Positions 1 to 14,836 are shown, numbered from the stretch's first letter. The stretch: 64,000 nucleotides of DNA from Anastatus disparis (GCA_017163975.1 JAFFSR010000136.1:13203501-13267500); one strand, 5' to 3'. Numbers and translations: made by a program. Notes: generated by a model not told the origin, from the letters alone.

Positions 1-131
1 CATAAAAATTAGTATTTTTAAAAATTTAATATAAACATTAAAATATCATTCCTGAAAATTTGAATAATGAATTCATGAAAAATTTTTATGTTTTTTTTTG
101 TTTTAGACGTCTTTAACCAAAATTTAGCAGG

Positions 132-3100
132 ATGTCGACGGGTTCGATGCCGGTACTATCACCGGCACTAATAAACACAACAACTCCAGAGATGACTTAC
201 GATTACGATGACCTGCCAATCGATATGCGTTTTAACGAAGGTCACGTTGTTAGCATTATTACTTATAGTATTCTCATGGTTGTTTCCGCGATTGGTAACA
301 TTACAGTACTTTCCCTATTACTACGTAGAAGAGGCAATGCCGCCAGAGCTCGAATAAACACGATGCTTATACATTTGGCTATTGCTGATTTGTTGGTAAG
401 CTGGGAATCATTGTATTTTTATTTTATTATTGGCTGATCTTCTTTTCGTTATTATTAAGCAAGGTCAATCAAATGTCTGAAATGTTTAAGATTTGTTATT
501 TCGACCGACGATTCTAATTGCATTTTTATTGACCAATAAAAAATTTCAGCTGGAATAACATTTTTAAAAAACCAATGGAACGAGATTGAAGCTGGTTTAT
601 ACAATAGATTAAATTCAGAAATCTTGGTTTAAAAGTTAATATTTGTTAATTAGTGATCTGTCTTTTTTTTAAGTATGTTTAGTTACGAATCCAAGAATAT
701 TTTGTTTATATAATTTGGTGAATCGAATAGAAAAAAATTAATTTAGTTATTATTTTATAATTGTTTAACATTGCTAACGCGACAACATGATTGACATGTC
801 AAATATCACATCAAATATTTAATTTTTAATTCTTCGAAATGAAATAAACGAGATTTAAAATTTTTTATAATATTGTACACATTTGTTTAAACTTAATTTA
901 GTTATCAAAACTAGAAATAATATTGTTACATTAATAAATCATTACTTACTACGTTTACTTGATCAAAGCAAATTCGTACACAATTTAACGTTGTAATAAT
1001 TATCAGCATAAATATTATGAAACGTTTTATAATATCACTAAAAGTTTAATTTGTATTCTGATGACACTATTACTTATTATTTGCTCAATAAATTAAGAAA
1101 ACAAACAATTAAATGACTTTTGCCGGAAATTTCAAAGAGTACATGTATAATAAAAACTAAATGGGTTACTTTATCATGTGGCATGATTTTGCAATTATAA
1201 TTATAACATAAGACCCTAATTTACATAGCAGAAGTTTCTTTTCCTTAATTAAATACATTTACATTTTCATTTATTCATGTACATTACAAACGCACGTGTA
1301 AAACAGATTTATCAATAATTACCTGGATTAATTTAGCCTAAACCTGATTCTATATTTCATTTAAATCTCTTTATTTTATATTAAAATTTAATCAGATTTT
1401 AGTTGCTTTTAATGAATTCTCATAAAATTTTGTGCCTGGCCACTGACGAGAACGCAAAAAGTCATAAAATTAAATTATGGATCTGTTTCAGATGTTTTTT
1501 GTCACCATTTATGCTCATAAATACACGCAATTACATACCTTTAGTATTAAATTAACGAGATTTGTAATTCATCTCCAATTTTTTTCTATCGTTATAAAAA
1601 AGTTGATATTCATATTTTAAAATAATAAAATACAATGCATTATCGTAATAAATAGAAAAAAATCAATTTAAAATAAGCGTATGCATATATTTTTTCTCAT
1701 ACTATTATTCGTAGGTGACATTTTTGATGATGCCATTAGAGATTGGTTGGGCAGCGACAGTATCATGGAAAGCAGGAGATGCCATGTGTAGGATAATGTC
1801 TTTCTTCAGAATGTTTGGCCTATACCTATCCTCGTTCATTCTTATCTGTATTAGTGTAGACAGGTGCTTAGAGATAAATTTTTTCTTTTTCTTTTTTCTT
1901 TATAAAAGCAGAGGAATTTCGTGTTATATTTAGAAGAAGAAAAAAAGTAGATCATAACAGTATTTTTGGAAAGATGATATAAACGATAGTATAAGTCTGT
2001 ATTAATTTTTGATAATACATTTATTATGTTGGCAAAGTATATTATTTTCAAATTTTCTGTGGTCTGTATTGATTTTGGTTTTAGTTTTGTTTTTTCTTAA
2101 CTGTCTGGAATACTTGTTTATTTGTAACATATTAAAAGTACGTTTAGATTTTATCATTTCACTAATCAAATGTTTTATTTTAAAAAAATTTAAATAAATT
2201 TTTCTCAATAAACACATTTTCTCTGCTTTATAATATTTTCTCAATATTTTAAATATAAATATCTTAAAAAATTTATTGTTTACAATTAAAATAATTGGAA
2301 CAGAAAAAAAAAATTTTAATTTTCATGAATCAAATGAGAATGAATGAATTCCTCGTATTTCCGCAGATATCACGCAGTTTTGCGACCATTACAGATGATT
2401 GACATCGACCGAAGAGGAAGATTTATGATTGCCGGCTCGTGGATATGCTCAGCACTTTGTTCAGCGCCACAGGTAACGTCTAGAAAAAAATATTGAAACG
2501 CCCTTGTTAAATATTAGAATAAACATGAAAAAAAAGGAATAGAAAGATTTTTCCTCTTTAGGAAGACTGATTTTTATACTTTTATTTATGTTGATCTACT
2601 AATATACATTTTTATTAAACAAATTCAATAAATTCAATAATCAGAAGAATTTTTTAATAAAAAAAAAATAATTTTATGATGTAAATGGAAAAATATTTAT
2701 TTTAATATTATATTGTAGTTATGAAGAAAATTTTATAAATATTCATATCAACTTGAAATGCCATTCTTACAAATACATTTATTTTTTATGAAAATTAAGA
2801 TGTTCGGTCTGTATTTCAATTTATTTTTATTAATGCTATTTCCACTATGAATAATGCGTACTTATTTCGAATAAAAGGTTTTATTCAGCGTTTCTTTGCA
2901 TTTAAGTGGAATATAACTTGAAATAATGGTTAAATAATATTCTTCTCTTATTTATTTATTTTTTTATTTTTATCAAGATAATAATTCAGTAGTGTAACAT
3001 TATTAACTTAGCAAACTGAGTTTCGTTGCATTTAAATTAAAAATATATCTTTTGACTCACGTGACAGAAGTGGTGTTAAAAATAATTTTGAACTAGGATT

Positions 3101-6100
3101 GAGATTTTTTTATAGAATTTGTAAAAAGTAAATATAAGTAAAAAGTAGTTTCAGACATGATTTAAATCAATAGTGAAAATTTATTATATTTATTTAATGA
3201 ACAAGTAATTTAATATTTGATTAACATACTTAAAATAAAAATAAATTTAATGATAACGTAGAACTATTTTAAACTTTTAGATATTGAAGCAAGTTTGCAA
3301 TTTTCTTTTCAAAGAATTCGAAAAAATCTTTGAATATGATTTTATGATTTACATATTAAAAGATTTAAACTGTCGAAGAAATTAATCATTGAAGACTTCT
3401 TTAAAATAAATCTAATAAAATTTCATGATTAATATAATTTATAATGTTTAATATATTTACAGCTGCTATAATAATTTACTATGACATGCGCAAATTAATG
3501 AAAGAAATTGATTTTAAAAAGCTATTTAGAAATATATTTAAAAAAACATATAAATATTCTATCAAAATATACATAAAAACGGCGTCGCCATAATAATGAA
3601 ATTAAACGACGTTAAAAAAAAGTACCCAATCAGAAAATTTACGTTTCCATTTTATCTTCCATAAAAACAATTATTGCGCCCAGATGTTAATGGATTAAAA
3701 GAAAAAGAAATGGAGCGCAATTCGCTTTATTTACCAAGAGTTCTTTTCTTTTTCTTCAGCTTCGCAATTTTTTTGCCTTATACCTTCAATTATGATGGAT
3801 TTAGCGTGAAAGTATAAGCGTGTTTTTGCGAGCAAAAGGTCTCTGGTTAATTGTATATCAAATAATATCAGATTGATTCTGTATACATAAAAATATTCTT
3901 ATACGAAAGAAATTTATTGAATTAAACAATGTGTTCAAAAACTTTATTTTATTTAACTGATTTATTTTGAATAAAAAAATATTTATTGGTTGTAAACATT
4001 GTGCCACATTCTCTAATTTAATATTTTTGTGAATAGTATAGTTTATGGTTAACGCAAACTACATTATAATATTGAATTTGTAAATATTCTAAAAGCTTTC
4101 TTTAATTTATTCTTAAACTCAAAGTTTTAAACGAACAAAATAAAACAATAAAAATAACTGCATTGCAGATGGTAGTATTTCACGTGGAAAAACATCCAAA
4201 ATTTACTTGGTACGAACAGTGCATAACATTCAACACATTTCCAACGTTCACTCACGAGCTCACGTATTCTCTGTTTGGAATGGTGATGATGTATTTGTTT
4301 CCTCTTATTGTCATTATTTATACGTACACCAGTATTCTTGCCGAAATGTACAGAAGATCTAAGGATACGACTTCTGGTGAGTGTGAATATGACAATTCAT
4401 CATGTATATTAATAACTTCATAATTAATTAATTTTCATAGGCACCTAAAAGAAAAAAAAATTTATAATTCAACATTAATTTTCATGTCGTTTCCACCTTC
4501 GCATAATATATAAATTAACAGCACATAAGAATTGATAATTTGTTTGAATTATTTAGAGAATAAAGATATGCAATGTATTATTCATGACGATTTATAATTT
4601 TGCAGCAGCAGTCACTTTTAACTATTTTATAAAAACTAAATTTAGTGAAATTAATTTCATCAAGATAAAGATGTTTAATTAATATATAATGCCAAGTTAA
4701 CACTTGTGAGATGATACAAAAATTAATTATGAATAATGATGTACTACGATCGTATGTTATTTTATTACTATTAAAATTAAATGTATCATTAAACACTTTA
4801 CTCGGATTTTTTTTCTGTATCTATTTAAAAACAATTGAATATGAAAAATAATGATACAGAAATAAAAAAGAGTTTTTAATTTTTCATTACTCTCTTAATA
4901 TTATCAACAGGATCGTTTAATTAAAAATCCAAAATATTATCATTTATTGCGTAGATAAGATAAGGCGTTCCTCGCTAGGATTTCTTGGACGAGCGAGGGT
5001 TCGAACATTAAAAATGACGATTATTATTGTTCTAGTCTTTTTCATCTGTTGGACGCCTTATTACGTCATGAGCTTATGGTAAATATCCGTGTAATCGATT
5101 TTCTTTTTCATTACCCGCATCATTCTACTCAAAATCTATTATCTTAGTTTTTTTAACGTTTCAATTTGAAATCTCAAGTACACTTTATTTATGAGCCTAA
5201 ATTTATCCTACATTTGAGAAATTAAAATAAAAAAATTTTTTATTAAATATTCTATTAAACAGTATTTTCCAATAATTTCTTTAGGTATTGGATCGATCGA
5301 GGTACAGCGAAAAAGGTCGATCAGCGTATACAAAAAGCTTTATTCTTATTTGCCTGCACGAATTCCTGCATGAATCCAATTGTTTACGGAGCTTTCAATA
5401 TACGCAAAGGCAATAAGGTAGGTCTAATATTTTACCAAATTTCAATATACTTATATGCTTTGATCATCAATATTGTGATATATCCAAATGATAAATTATA
5501 CGTTCTGGAATGAAAGTTAAATGAATTTTTTTTTTTCATATTATTAAACTTTTATCGCATCAAATTCATAAATGTTATATTTTGATTCTATGAATTTCAA
5601 TGCTTTAATAAAGATATTATTAGTTTACAAAAACAAATAAATTTTATAAATTGTATAAAAAATTTATTATAGATTTAACTTTCATTCAAAACAAATGAAA
5701 TTTTAAAGATAGCTTATCAATATAAAAAACCATTAAATTTTTTTTATCACTCTCAAATTATCATAAACGAACGTCATTATCAATCTTTTATTTCTAATCT
5801 CGTTAATTATTTTCACACATACACACATATATACCTAAAACACTTCGCTTAGACCCTATACTTGACTCAAAGTAATAACTAACAAATTGTCTTATTTCAT
5901 TAATAAAAAACCAGAACAATTTGCTTGCACGGCATCAACTAATTGGCTTTGAATTAACAAGTTATACAGCGCTGCAGTATATATAGAAAATAATGTTTTG
6001 AGTTGAAAATCAAGCATATAAAAACCAAAAAAATAACAAAGTAAAATCACAAGTAGTAAGAGTAGGCTTTCTTTTTTTTCTGTTACTTTGGTTGTAGGCA

Positions 6101-9100
6101 CCGGTACGAGCGCCCACCATTGAAACACGAGTAACTCCGCTGTCTCTCTCGATTAGACTTCTCGCCTGACAAAGTTGCAAAAAAAAATAATAATAATAAA
6201 CACACAAGCACATGCGCCCATATATATTATTCTTGGCGCCACTCTGAAATCTTCTTTCTTTCATTTTAATCTTATTTCGTCTTTTACTTATTTTATTTTC
6301 TTTCTTTTGTATATGGGGAAAAATTTTTGTTTAAACATGTATATGTAGGTTATATTTAGAAAAAAATGGTTTGGTTAATGAACAATGTTTATTCGAATAA
6401 ATGTGATAATAAAATTGTAAATAATCTAGATATTAGATGTATAAATTGATAATTTAAAAAAAAGAGGTGAAGGTGCGCGAAAAGTTTGATGTTTTTGCAG
6501 GGATCACAAGCTTTTTTATGTAACAAAGAAAAAACGAACACAAAAATGACAATTTCTTGTAGTAATTATTAATCTTTCAGACAATGTTTTAGTTTTCATG
6601 TAAAAAAATAATAAGCAGGTTTAATTTTTTTTATTGCTTTTTTATACTCTTTATATCTAAAAGAATCTCATAAATCTAAACAAAAAATTGAATTTAAATC
6701 AGATGATACGAAATTTATTCAATATTGATTTAAAATATAGATGAACAAAAAATTATCACTCTGATTTGAATTTCTGTAATATATATCGCAGCGATGTAAA
6801 TATTAATTGTTTTTTGTATAAAATATCCATTTATAAAAATAAAAAAAAATTGTAAGGTAGTTGTCCTTAATCATCTTCATGTCTCATGTCGTAATTTCAA
6901 TCTTAAAAAAAAATTAGATTAAACGATACAGATATGCAGAATTTTTATTGTTAAAGAAAAGAATTTGACGGTTAACATTGGAAACGTTAAATTAAAAAAA
7001 AGGTCTTTTTTTATAGGTGAACAGAAATTGGGACATTCATATCCTAAAGTGATCAGCAAGACTTTCGACAACTACTTTACCTTCTTTATTTAGAAATATA
7101 AGTTTGTACAAATTTAAAAAAAAAGATAATCAAAAACGTCAAATTATGTTAAAACGTAAAAATAATTTTTATATATAAGTTTAAGTGCCACATACGAGGA
7201 CAAAAGGGAGAAAAACTTGTATGCGTTACGCATTATAAAATCGGTTACAAATGAATAATGCTCGAATGATTAATTTTTTTTTATTTTCTAGTCTTTCACG
7301 CTTTGAGCGTTATGTTTGTTGTGCGTCTTTATATTGAATTTTATAGAAAAATTAAGCTCACTTGTGAATTATTGCGTTGCATCGCGTGTAAACGCATTTT
7401 AAGGTTGTACTATACACTCGCACTTATTTCATTATGCCATGTATATCATTGTCTTATAAAATCATTAAAGCTCGTTATCGTTTACCTTAGAGTGTTTTTT
7501 CTTAGTTTATATCTTTTTTATCCAATCCTCGATACTAATTACTTAAAAGTTTTGAGATTTTTAATTATTATAATTAATTTGTATATAGATATTTTTTTTA
7601 TTTAAGTGTAAGGATTATATTTTTTTATTTCAAATTATGTAATTTTTATTAATAGAATTTTAATTTCAATAAATAAAATTAGCTTGTTTAATGTAAATAT
7701 TTTGCTTTAGAATGAACATATTTAAAGGAAAGGAAATTAAATGATTATAAATATACCATTCTAAAAATAAAATAAAAATATAACATAAAAAAAGACTTGT
7801 ATAACAAAGGGTTGAAAAGCTATATATTATTTCTTAGCTAAAAATAAAAGACTTAAAAGAGATTGAAGAAATTGGTTTAGTTTTCCATGACCGTATCAAA
7901 AATACATTCAGCTAATATATTATTCTTAGGTTACAAAAAATATTGAAAAAAAACAACTCTTTGTGAGCAAAAAAACTTTAAGATACAAAAAAAGAGAAAG
8001 AAACGTTTTTTAAGTATGTTGGGATTCTATAGAGCATATTGACCATTGAGCTGAAAAGGGCAAAACGTAGCTAAAAGTAAAAAAAAATATATAAGGCAGT
8101 CTCACATTTTTCTCATCTTTGTTCCATCAATCCTTTCTTTTTTCTTATTAGGGGTTCTCGAGGCGTGTCAAAGAATTGAATATCATCGACCTGCGTATTT
8201 TGTTTAGTTTAACGTAATTGGAAACATTTATTGCTTTTGAAACTTTTTTTTTCTATTTTTATTCGACTTCATACTTTGATTTTTTTTAGCGATTAATATA
8301 CTGATATTTTGTATTATAATTTTATACATTCTAAATACTATTTTGTATTTTCTTTTATTTGAAAAAAATTCTTTAACATACCATCAATAAAAAAATAATT
8401 GAAATTTACAATTTCATATTACTTTTTATAGAAATTTACAACTTAAAATGTCTTTTTTGATGAATTATATTTTTGTTGAGTGTTCTCAGGGTCTAAGCAA
8501 TACTTTACGTCAGATTAGACTTTAACAAAATTTATTTTGTTCAGAAAATATAAAAATTTTTTATGAATATTGATTTCTTTTAAAATATATGAGTTTTTAT
8601 AAAAAGTTATAAATATTATACTTACATAGATTTGCGAATTGTCATTTAAAAAAAAAAATTGTCCTTATTTTTGTTGTCAATTTAAATGTTTTCTTTAATA
8701 AAATAAGCTTAGATAGATTTCAATCCCACGTAAGGAATCACTTAAATCCTGCATACAATCAGCAAAATGTAACAGTTCAGTAAAATAATTTGGAAATTTA
8801 GAATTTCTTTATAAATTTATAATGTATAAATTAAAACTTGCAATCATTCTTTAATTATTTCTAGCTCATTGCTCAATAAAATACCTATAAAGATATTTTC
8901 TCTTCCTTGTATTCGAGATGTAAAAATAAAAACAATTTAGCTACTTTAAAATTAGAATAATAAATTACAAAATACACTTGTTTCCTTATTTTATTAAGCA
9001 GTCATATGAATGCAAATTTTTTTTATATAAATTTAGACGAGTTTTAGGCTTTAGTGCGCAGTTGTTTTGTAGATCGAGCAAAAAAAACAAAAAAAAAAAA

Positions 9101-10514
9101 AAAAATAAAGAAAATATTCCTACATCACAAACTTCGTCCTTCACCTATACGAGAAAGGATAAAGCCTTAATACTAACGGATTTGATTTTGATTATGTACT
9201 GTGCCTAAGAATATAGGGGTTACACATCAAGCAGCTTAACAAATAAAAATCTTGGAATATTTGATTAAAAGATAGATTACTTTTTTTAGTTATCAATTAA
9301 TTAAGATTGCTTATTTTTATATCTAAATGATTTACGAATAACTTTATACTTTATTAATGAATCCATTTAACATATTTTCTATTAATAAAAAGCTTGAATA
9401 CTATAAATAATTCTAAACTATTGCTATTAAAAAATCCATAACAATTTAAAAAGAAGATACAAGAAAATTAATTCACTGGCTTACATATTACTCAATACTC
9501 AATGTTTTCCCACCTCCACCGGATTTCCATATATACTCTTTTTTTTTTCTTTAACCGAATAACTTTGATGCGTGAATTTTTTACATATATACATACATGC
9601 CTTATACATACACCAGCGTGAAATTTCAGCAACGACTTAGACATAGAATAGTTTAGCGCGCAACATACATTTAACAAACAAACAAAATAAAAATAAAATG
9701 TTAATCATCGGCAACCAAACCAGCGGCTCTTGTCTGCCCAGGATATGTCGGCAAAGATACTGACCTGCTCGAGTAAAGGTTCAGGTGGTAACGAGGTTGC
9801 CTGTCGTGTATCGTGGCATCAAACATCACCAAGATCGAACAATAATAGAAGATTACGCATACAGACACAAATTACCCTCATGCCCTCGGTCAAGTTCGAT
9901 GCTCTTGAGTGTAGCCTTGATGAGCTAAGTAGCGGTAAGTTTTTAATGTTTTCATTTTTTCTTTTTTCAATATGTTTATATATTTAGAAATATCATTTTT
10001 CTTTTTGTCGCTTACCTTTTTTTTCTTTCTTTTATTTTGCATAATCCCTGTCAAGGTCGATTAAGCTTTCTTTTCCGGTAGATAAGTTTGATGAAAAATC
10101 TCAAGACATTTTTTTCTGAGTCATACATTATATATGAGAGGAGAAGAAAATGTTTTTGTTTGTTACGAGAGATTTCATAAGGAGAAATTTTTTTTTCTCA
10201 AGGGACGTCGGTAGTGAAATTTCGTAATTTTTAGTTTAGAGTTTATGTTTATAATAAAAGAATCGTTCATTCGTAAAAATCGAAAAACTCAATTTATAAG
10301 AAAATTAAATTTATGAGAAAATTATAACGTTTATTTTTTTGTGTTTCTTAGTATATTTCACTTTTTTGTACATTTTCCATACGTTTATTATTTGTCATTA
10401 TTATTAATTCCAATATATTTAAAATATATTATATAAACAAAAAAATTATTATTAAATAAATAATGTTAATTTTACTTTTCAGAAAAAATCTTAAACGAAG
10501 TAAGTGCTCTGTAA
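132..10514 (+). CDS. AKHR: Adipokinetic hormone receptor (GnRH/AKH-receptor family GPCR), 8 coding exons
   Basis: Seven-transmembrane receptor for the adipokinetic neuropeptide; in insects it acts at the fat-body plasma membrane to mobilise lipid and sugar. Coding exons are 132-395, 1715-1863, 2367-2472, 4169-4376, 4955-5078, 5285-5417, 9742-9934 and 10483-10514. All introns are GT-AG, all phases agree, and the total is 1209 nt (402 aa plus stop). Visible family hallmarks: a DMRFNEGH segment just before TM1, GN in TM1, LAIADLL in TM2, DRYH after TM3, CWTPYY in TM6 and NPIVYGAF in TM7. The start follows an in-exon leader (107-131) after a strong acceptor, so a 5' UTR exon lies left of the window. 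AKHR is preferred over the related corazonin receptor because of the N-terminal and TM2-TM3 wording as I remember it. The core is sure; the last two exons are less so. Confidence 0.93.
396..4954 (+). other. AKHR introns 1-4
   Basis: Introns 396-1714, 1864-2366, 2473-4168 and 4377-4954 are AT-rich, with many short homopolymer runs. No open frame above noise, RNA gene or repeat family member was recognised. The third has a stretch near 3640-3850 of somewhat higher GC, without identifiable content. Confidence 0.6.
5418..9741 (+). other. AKHR intron 6 (4.3 kb)
   Basis: Long intron between the TM7 exon and the tail exon. It holds the candidate alternative exon at 7017 and a 15-20 nt A run near 9088-9105. 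Open frames at 5892-6264, 7303-7605 and 8978-9208 are low-complexity and look like chance. Nothing else was recognised. Confidence 0.6.
7017..7052 (+). other. Possible alternative terminal exon of AKHR
   Basis: A strong acceptor (pyrimidine run ending TTTATAG at 7016) is followed by an in-phase frame VNRNWDIHILK and a TGA. Splicing 5417 to 7017 would give a receptor with an 11-residue tail instead of the long one. Only position, phase and acceptor support it; it could be chance in AT-rich intron DNA. Confidence 0.2.
9742..10514 (+). CDS. AKHR: AKHR cytoplasmic-tail exons (distal 3' end)
   Basis: Two exons, 9742-9934 and 10483-10514, extend the receptor after the TM7 exon ends in phase 0 at 5417. 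The acceptor has a pyrimidine run ending in TGCCCAG, the exon is open throughout, its donor is GTAAGT, and the second exon completes a Glu codon and reads EKILNEVSAL then TAA. The tail is Ser/Thr-rich, as expected for kinase and arrestin sites. I do not recall this tail from a named homologue, so assignment rests on phase, splice sites and an open frame. An extra exon inside the 4.3-kb intron cannot be excluded. Confidence 0.65.
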
Positions 10515-13500
10515 GAAGAAATCCAATGAACAAACGAAACAATGTGAGAATTTAATTTTGTGCAACTTAAGCAGAAAATTAAGTTGCAATTTGTAGTGAA
10601 GTTAATTTAAACGCAACAAAGAGAAAAAAAAAATCCAAAATGAAAAAAAAAATTAAGAAAAAAAATAACTAAAACGAAAAAAAAATCCAATTAATTCGAT
10701 ATAAGCAAAAGGACACGCGTGCGAGAATTTAGTTTACGCATCACGTATGTGTTATACGTATACACAAAACGCATTCGAAATCAATGTGTACGAAAATCGC
10801 GCTCGCGCGCTTCCAATCGTATAGCAAAGTAAATAATAGTCCATTTTCCGAAATATGTATACACAAGCGCGCGTGAAAATTAATCCAGCGCGCTGTGTTT
10901 AATTCGTCGTTTCAATCTGACTAAAAATACAAGAGAAAAGAAAATTTGTAGAAGACAAGAGAAGTTATAATGTTCAATTGTCCAGAGAAAAAAGAAAGAA
11001 GAAGAAGATATAGAAAAATTGATATAATATCACATCATGGCCGATGACTAGATGCTTTTTGTTGGATCAGTAATATTTCAGCATGGAATATATATATGTA
11101 TCCATGTTTCAAGGGTAAGCTTTTTCGATATATCAATATATAACGATAGTATAGATTCGAGCAATATTGATAAGCTAAAGATAATGACAAAATGAGAGTA
11201 CCACTTTCTCGTTGCTTTCTTTTTTTTATTGCAATTTCATTAAATTCAATTTACTTTGATTTTCATTTACTTGCTCTACGCTCGTTGAATATTTCTAAGA
11301 ATTAAAGATCAATTTCAGGGATGCTGGAAGTAAAGGGGTTTTTATTGATTGACTTGTTTTCAATTACTTTTTATATTTAAATTTACAATTTATAAATCTT
11401 TTATTAAATTTTACTTGTGTATTCTGTTTTTAATTTATAATATTAACAAAAAAGAGCTGGTGTAAAATGACGTAATTGAGAAAAACAAAATTATTTAACT
11501 ATTAATAGCTTTTTTATGTTTAATTTATAAAATGATATTGAAGTATAAATTATTAATAATTTTTAACAAGTCATGTAAATGGGCGTAAGATACATAAGAC
11601 ATTTGAATTATTCATATTTAAATGTCGTTAAGTGAAAAATAAAAATATTTTGAATTTCATAAAACCACCAGATGAAAATTTATTAGGCTCTTTATTTTAT
11701 CAGGAATCCGTTTAAGAAAAAAGAAAAAACGATTAACTTTTTTGATATACAAAGAGTGAAAAAAGATTTTATCAGTAATTTGACTTTTTTTAACGTGCTA
11801 TTTTATTTTCTTATTTATGGTATCATTAAAGTCTTCAGAATGTAAATATTTAACCAAAATTAAATAACATTGGAAGTGGAGTAATCAAATTTTAATAGTA
11901 GCTACATCTATAAACGGTCATTTTCTCTTAAAGAGACTCTATTTAATAAATAAAACAATAAAGTTACACAAGATCAGCTCCAAAAAAAAAGAAGAAAAAA
12001 ACTAAAGAATGAGCTTCAATCAAACAAAGCACAGCAGTAAACATACAATTCATACTGCTATAAAAAAAGGGGAACTCGAGCGTTATTACACAACCACTAT
12101 ACGTACGACTGATGGGCGTATGATAATACCCATACCATGACTAGCTGTGCAAATCGCTTTCTTGTTAAAAATAAAAAAAAGCTATAAGAGAAAAAAAGGA
12201 GCATTACAGACGATCTATTCCAAAACGGCAAACATACTTTCCAGCATTTCGTAGGTGTAACGGCTTCCCACACACATAACAACTATAACTGCACAGTTGC
12301 AAGGTCGTAATACATGTGTAACACATATTCGCTTACTTGCCGGCGCGCCGCGCCTGAAATTCTAATTTTCATTTACAGACACACAACTTTCTGCGCCAGT
12401 AAAGTTGACTATTTCATTTTGTTTGAATCACGTATATATATAGATATATACAAAAGGGTATTACGTGAATATTCATGAAAATATGATATGAAGTTATATG
12501 GTGTGAAATTATATGCGTGGCTTCTCGCACAGCCCAGTTGATTTGTGCGAGGGTTGGCGGTGTTAACATTGACATCTATTTTCCCTACCTCGTCTATATG
12601 CGCAAGCTTCGAGCCTTAAAACCGATGTTTTCTTTTCATTTCTGATTTTCTCTCTCTCTCTCTCTCTCTCTTTGCATTTCTGGTTTTAATATTTCAACTT
12701 TTGTTTACTTTCATTGATTGTTTTATGCAAAACATTTGATTTTTATATTTATCAAACCTTATGTATATTACAATAAATAAATATTACAAAATTCATTGAA
12801 AGTTTATAATTGAATTAACAACATTTCAAAAAGTATTTTTTTTATTTCATTCAATTTTCAAAATAAATAACAAAGTTAAAATTAATATTTGTTTCAGCAA
12901 TAAGGAAACAAAGTAAAATTTTATTTTAAACAAACAGAGTTATTGTTATAGAATTTTTTAAAAGTTAATTAATAAATTAATGAGTTTATTAGAATCTAAA
13001 TATGGTAAAGCGGAGCAAGTTACCCTACTTAAGGGAAAAAATTTATCTAACTTAATTAAGTAAAGAACATAATAATTTCTTAAATAAATATAAAAACTTT
13101 TGTAGCGATTATCGCTAAATTAAATTAAATACATTTTTCATTAAGTATGCCACATTGCCTCGCTTCACCATACATAAAGTAACATTAAAAAAATCAACAA
13201 AAATCCTAAAATTTTATTTTTTTTTTAATTCGTCAGCCGAAACAGATTTCTATCTCGCTGGCTTTGATCTAAAAAAAGAAATAAAATGTATATATAAAAA
13301 TATTCTTCATTCAAGCCTAAAAACTTTCATTTTGACCAAAACGCAATCACTCGCAAGCGTAAAGTTAGAAACGTACGTGCTTTCACGAAAATCCCACTAA
13401 AGCTTCTTTCTCTCGAAGGGTTCAAAAAACTCCCTTGACTGTCATTCGTTTATAACTCGACCTTCCATAAGAAAAAAAGAAAAATTCAATCGGTTTATTT

Positions 13501-14799
13501 CCTAATAATATAGGAGAGATATTATTGAGCTGGCTAACATCTAGATTTATCGTGTTCTTTTCGGCTTTTTATTTATTTCTCTTTTTTTGACTTTATAACC
13601 TATGGAAATGACTCTGTAAATGTCAATAAGTCATTGGTGCGAATGATCGAATACGCTACTGTGTAGTATTGCGCACAAGCTTTTTTTTTGAACATCCAGA
13701 AATGAAAATATATTTTATCAAATTTTTATTTATAATGATTCAGATACAATGTAATATCGTTGTCAAAGTAAATTTATATATCAAACAAAATATATTTGAC
13801 TATTGATCATGGAAATCGCTAAAGGAAAGTTATATTTGAATTTTGTTTATGTAAACGTTAATTAATTTCCAACTTTAAAAATAAATTAATGTTTTTGGAG
13901 ACATTTTCAAAAGCCGTAAATTTTATTAGAAAAACAAATAGCGCAGTCTGAATAGTCACGAGAGAAAGGTGTAAATAAACTTGAAACGAAATTACGTATC
14001 TTCGATTTTATTTTATGGTGTTATGGGCTAATATAATACTAGCCAAAATAAATGAATGAGAAAATAAATAAGATTCTATGGTATGGTGAAACAATAATCT
14101 TTCGATTAATTATATCTACTAATTTTATTATCTTTTCAGTGATTAGTGCAGAAGTAAAAAATATTATAATCAAGTTTTCTTTTTAGGAGAAAGTAATCAT
14201 AATCATGCATTTATTTATAAACTATTTTACTTAGATGAAAATGAAAAAAAAAGTTAATTTAAACAAAATTTCCGGTTTCAAGTTTATTTTAAATTCTGAA
14301 TGTTTGAAATGAGATTGAATACTTAAAAAAACTACATAATTCTTCTCTGATACTTAAAACGCCTCAAAGTGCAATAGATCAATCATTCAAAAAAATCCAC
14401 GGCATTTGAATTCACACACGAATCCATAATCCAAACTCTCTAAATCTAGCCATTCAAACTGTCTCGTTTAAAACTTGGGCACTTAAAGAACAACGTTAAT
14501 ATCCTCGCTAACGAGCGCAAAACTTTCATCCCGAAATGAGATACATAATCGAAATAATATCGAGTTATTACAGTTGTACTTGCACTTTCTCGTAAATAAA
14601 AGTAAAGAGAGCAAAATAGCGTAGACGTGATCGTAATAAACGGAAAAGAATACCCTTAAAGATACATCGAGCCTCTGTGCGTTTTATAAACACATAAAAA
14701 GAAAAATAGAAAAAAAGGGAGCTAGTTCTGTTTTCTCGTGTGTACATATGTGCACATGTGTGCATACGTGTGTATGTGTGTATGTAATGTGGGCGCACG
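10515..14799 (+). other. AKHR 3' UTR and intergenic spacer
   Basis: After the AKHR stop there is an A-rich stretch, then CpG-bearing DNA near 10710-10920. The first canonical AATAAA seen is about 11638; more lie near 11943. A GC-rich, partly palindromic patch sits near 12345, a TC dinucleotide run at about 12650-12672, and an alternating GT-rich stretch at 14738-14785. No further gene is supported. Confidence 0.55.
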
Positions 14800-14836
14800 T
14801 ATAAAACAGAGCCGAGTTAACTATAGCCGTTCCAGT
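14800..14836 (+). promoter_or_regulatory. Candidate core promoter of the thrombospondin gene (TATA box + initiator)
   Basis: TATAAAA begins at 14800, and an initiator-like TTCCAGT lies about 30 bases later (14830-14836), the usual TATA-to-start spacing. The following 400 bases are GC-richer and GA-rich (repeated GGAGA at 14979-15010), as in a 5' leader exon. A good donor (AAG then GTGCGT at 15166) and an acceptor at 16233 just before the start codon would make an untranslated first exon. Inference from sequence only. Confidence 0.4.

Noticed and set aside
7303..7605. 100-codon hydrophobic frame in the AKHR intron
   Set aside because: Its hydrophobic content follows from T-rich DNA; no family pattern.
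9088..9105. A run as the poly(A) tail of a retrocopy
   Set aside because: No flanking duplication or body could be recognised; treated as a simple homopolymer.
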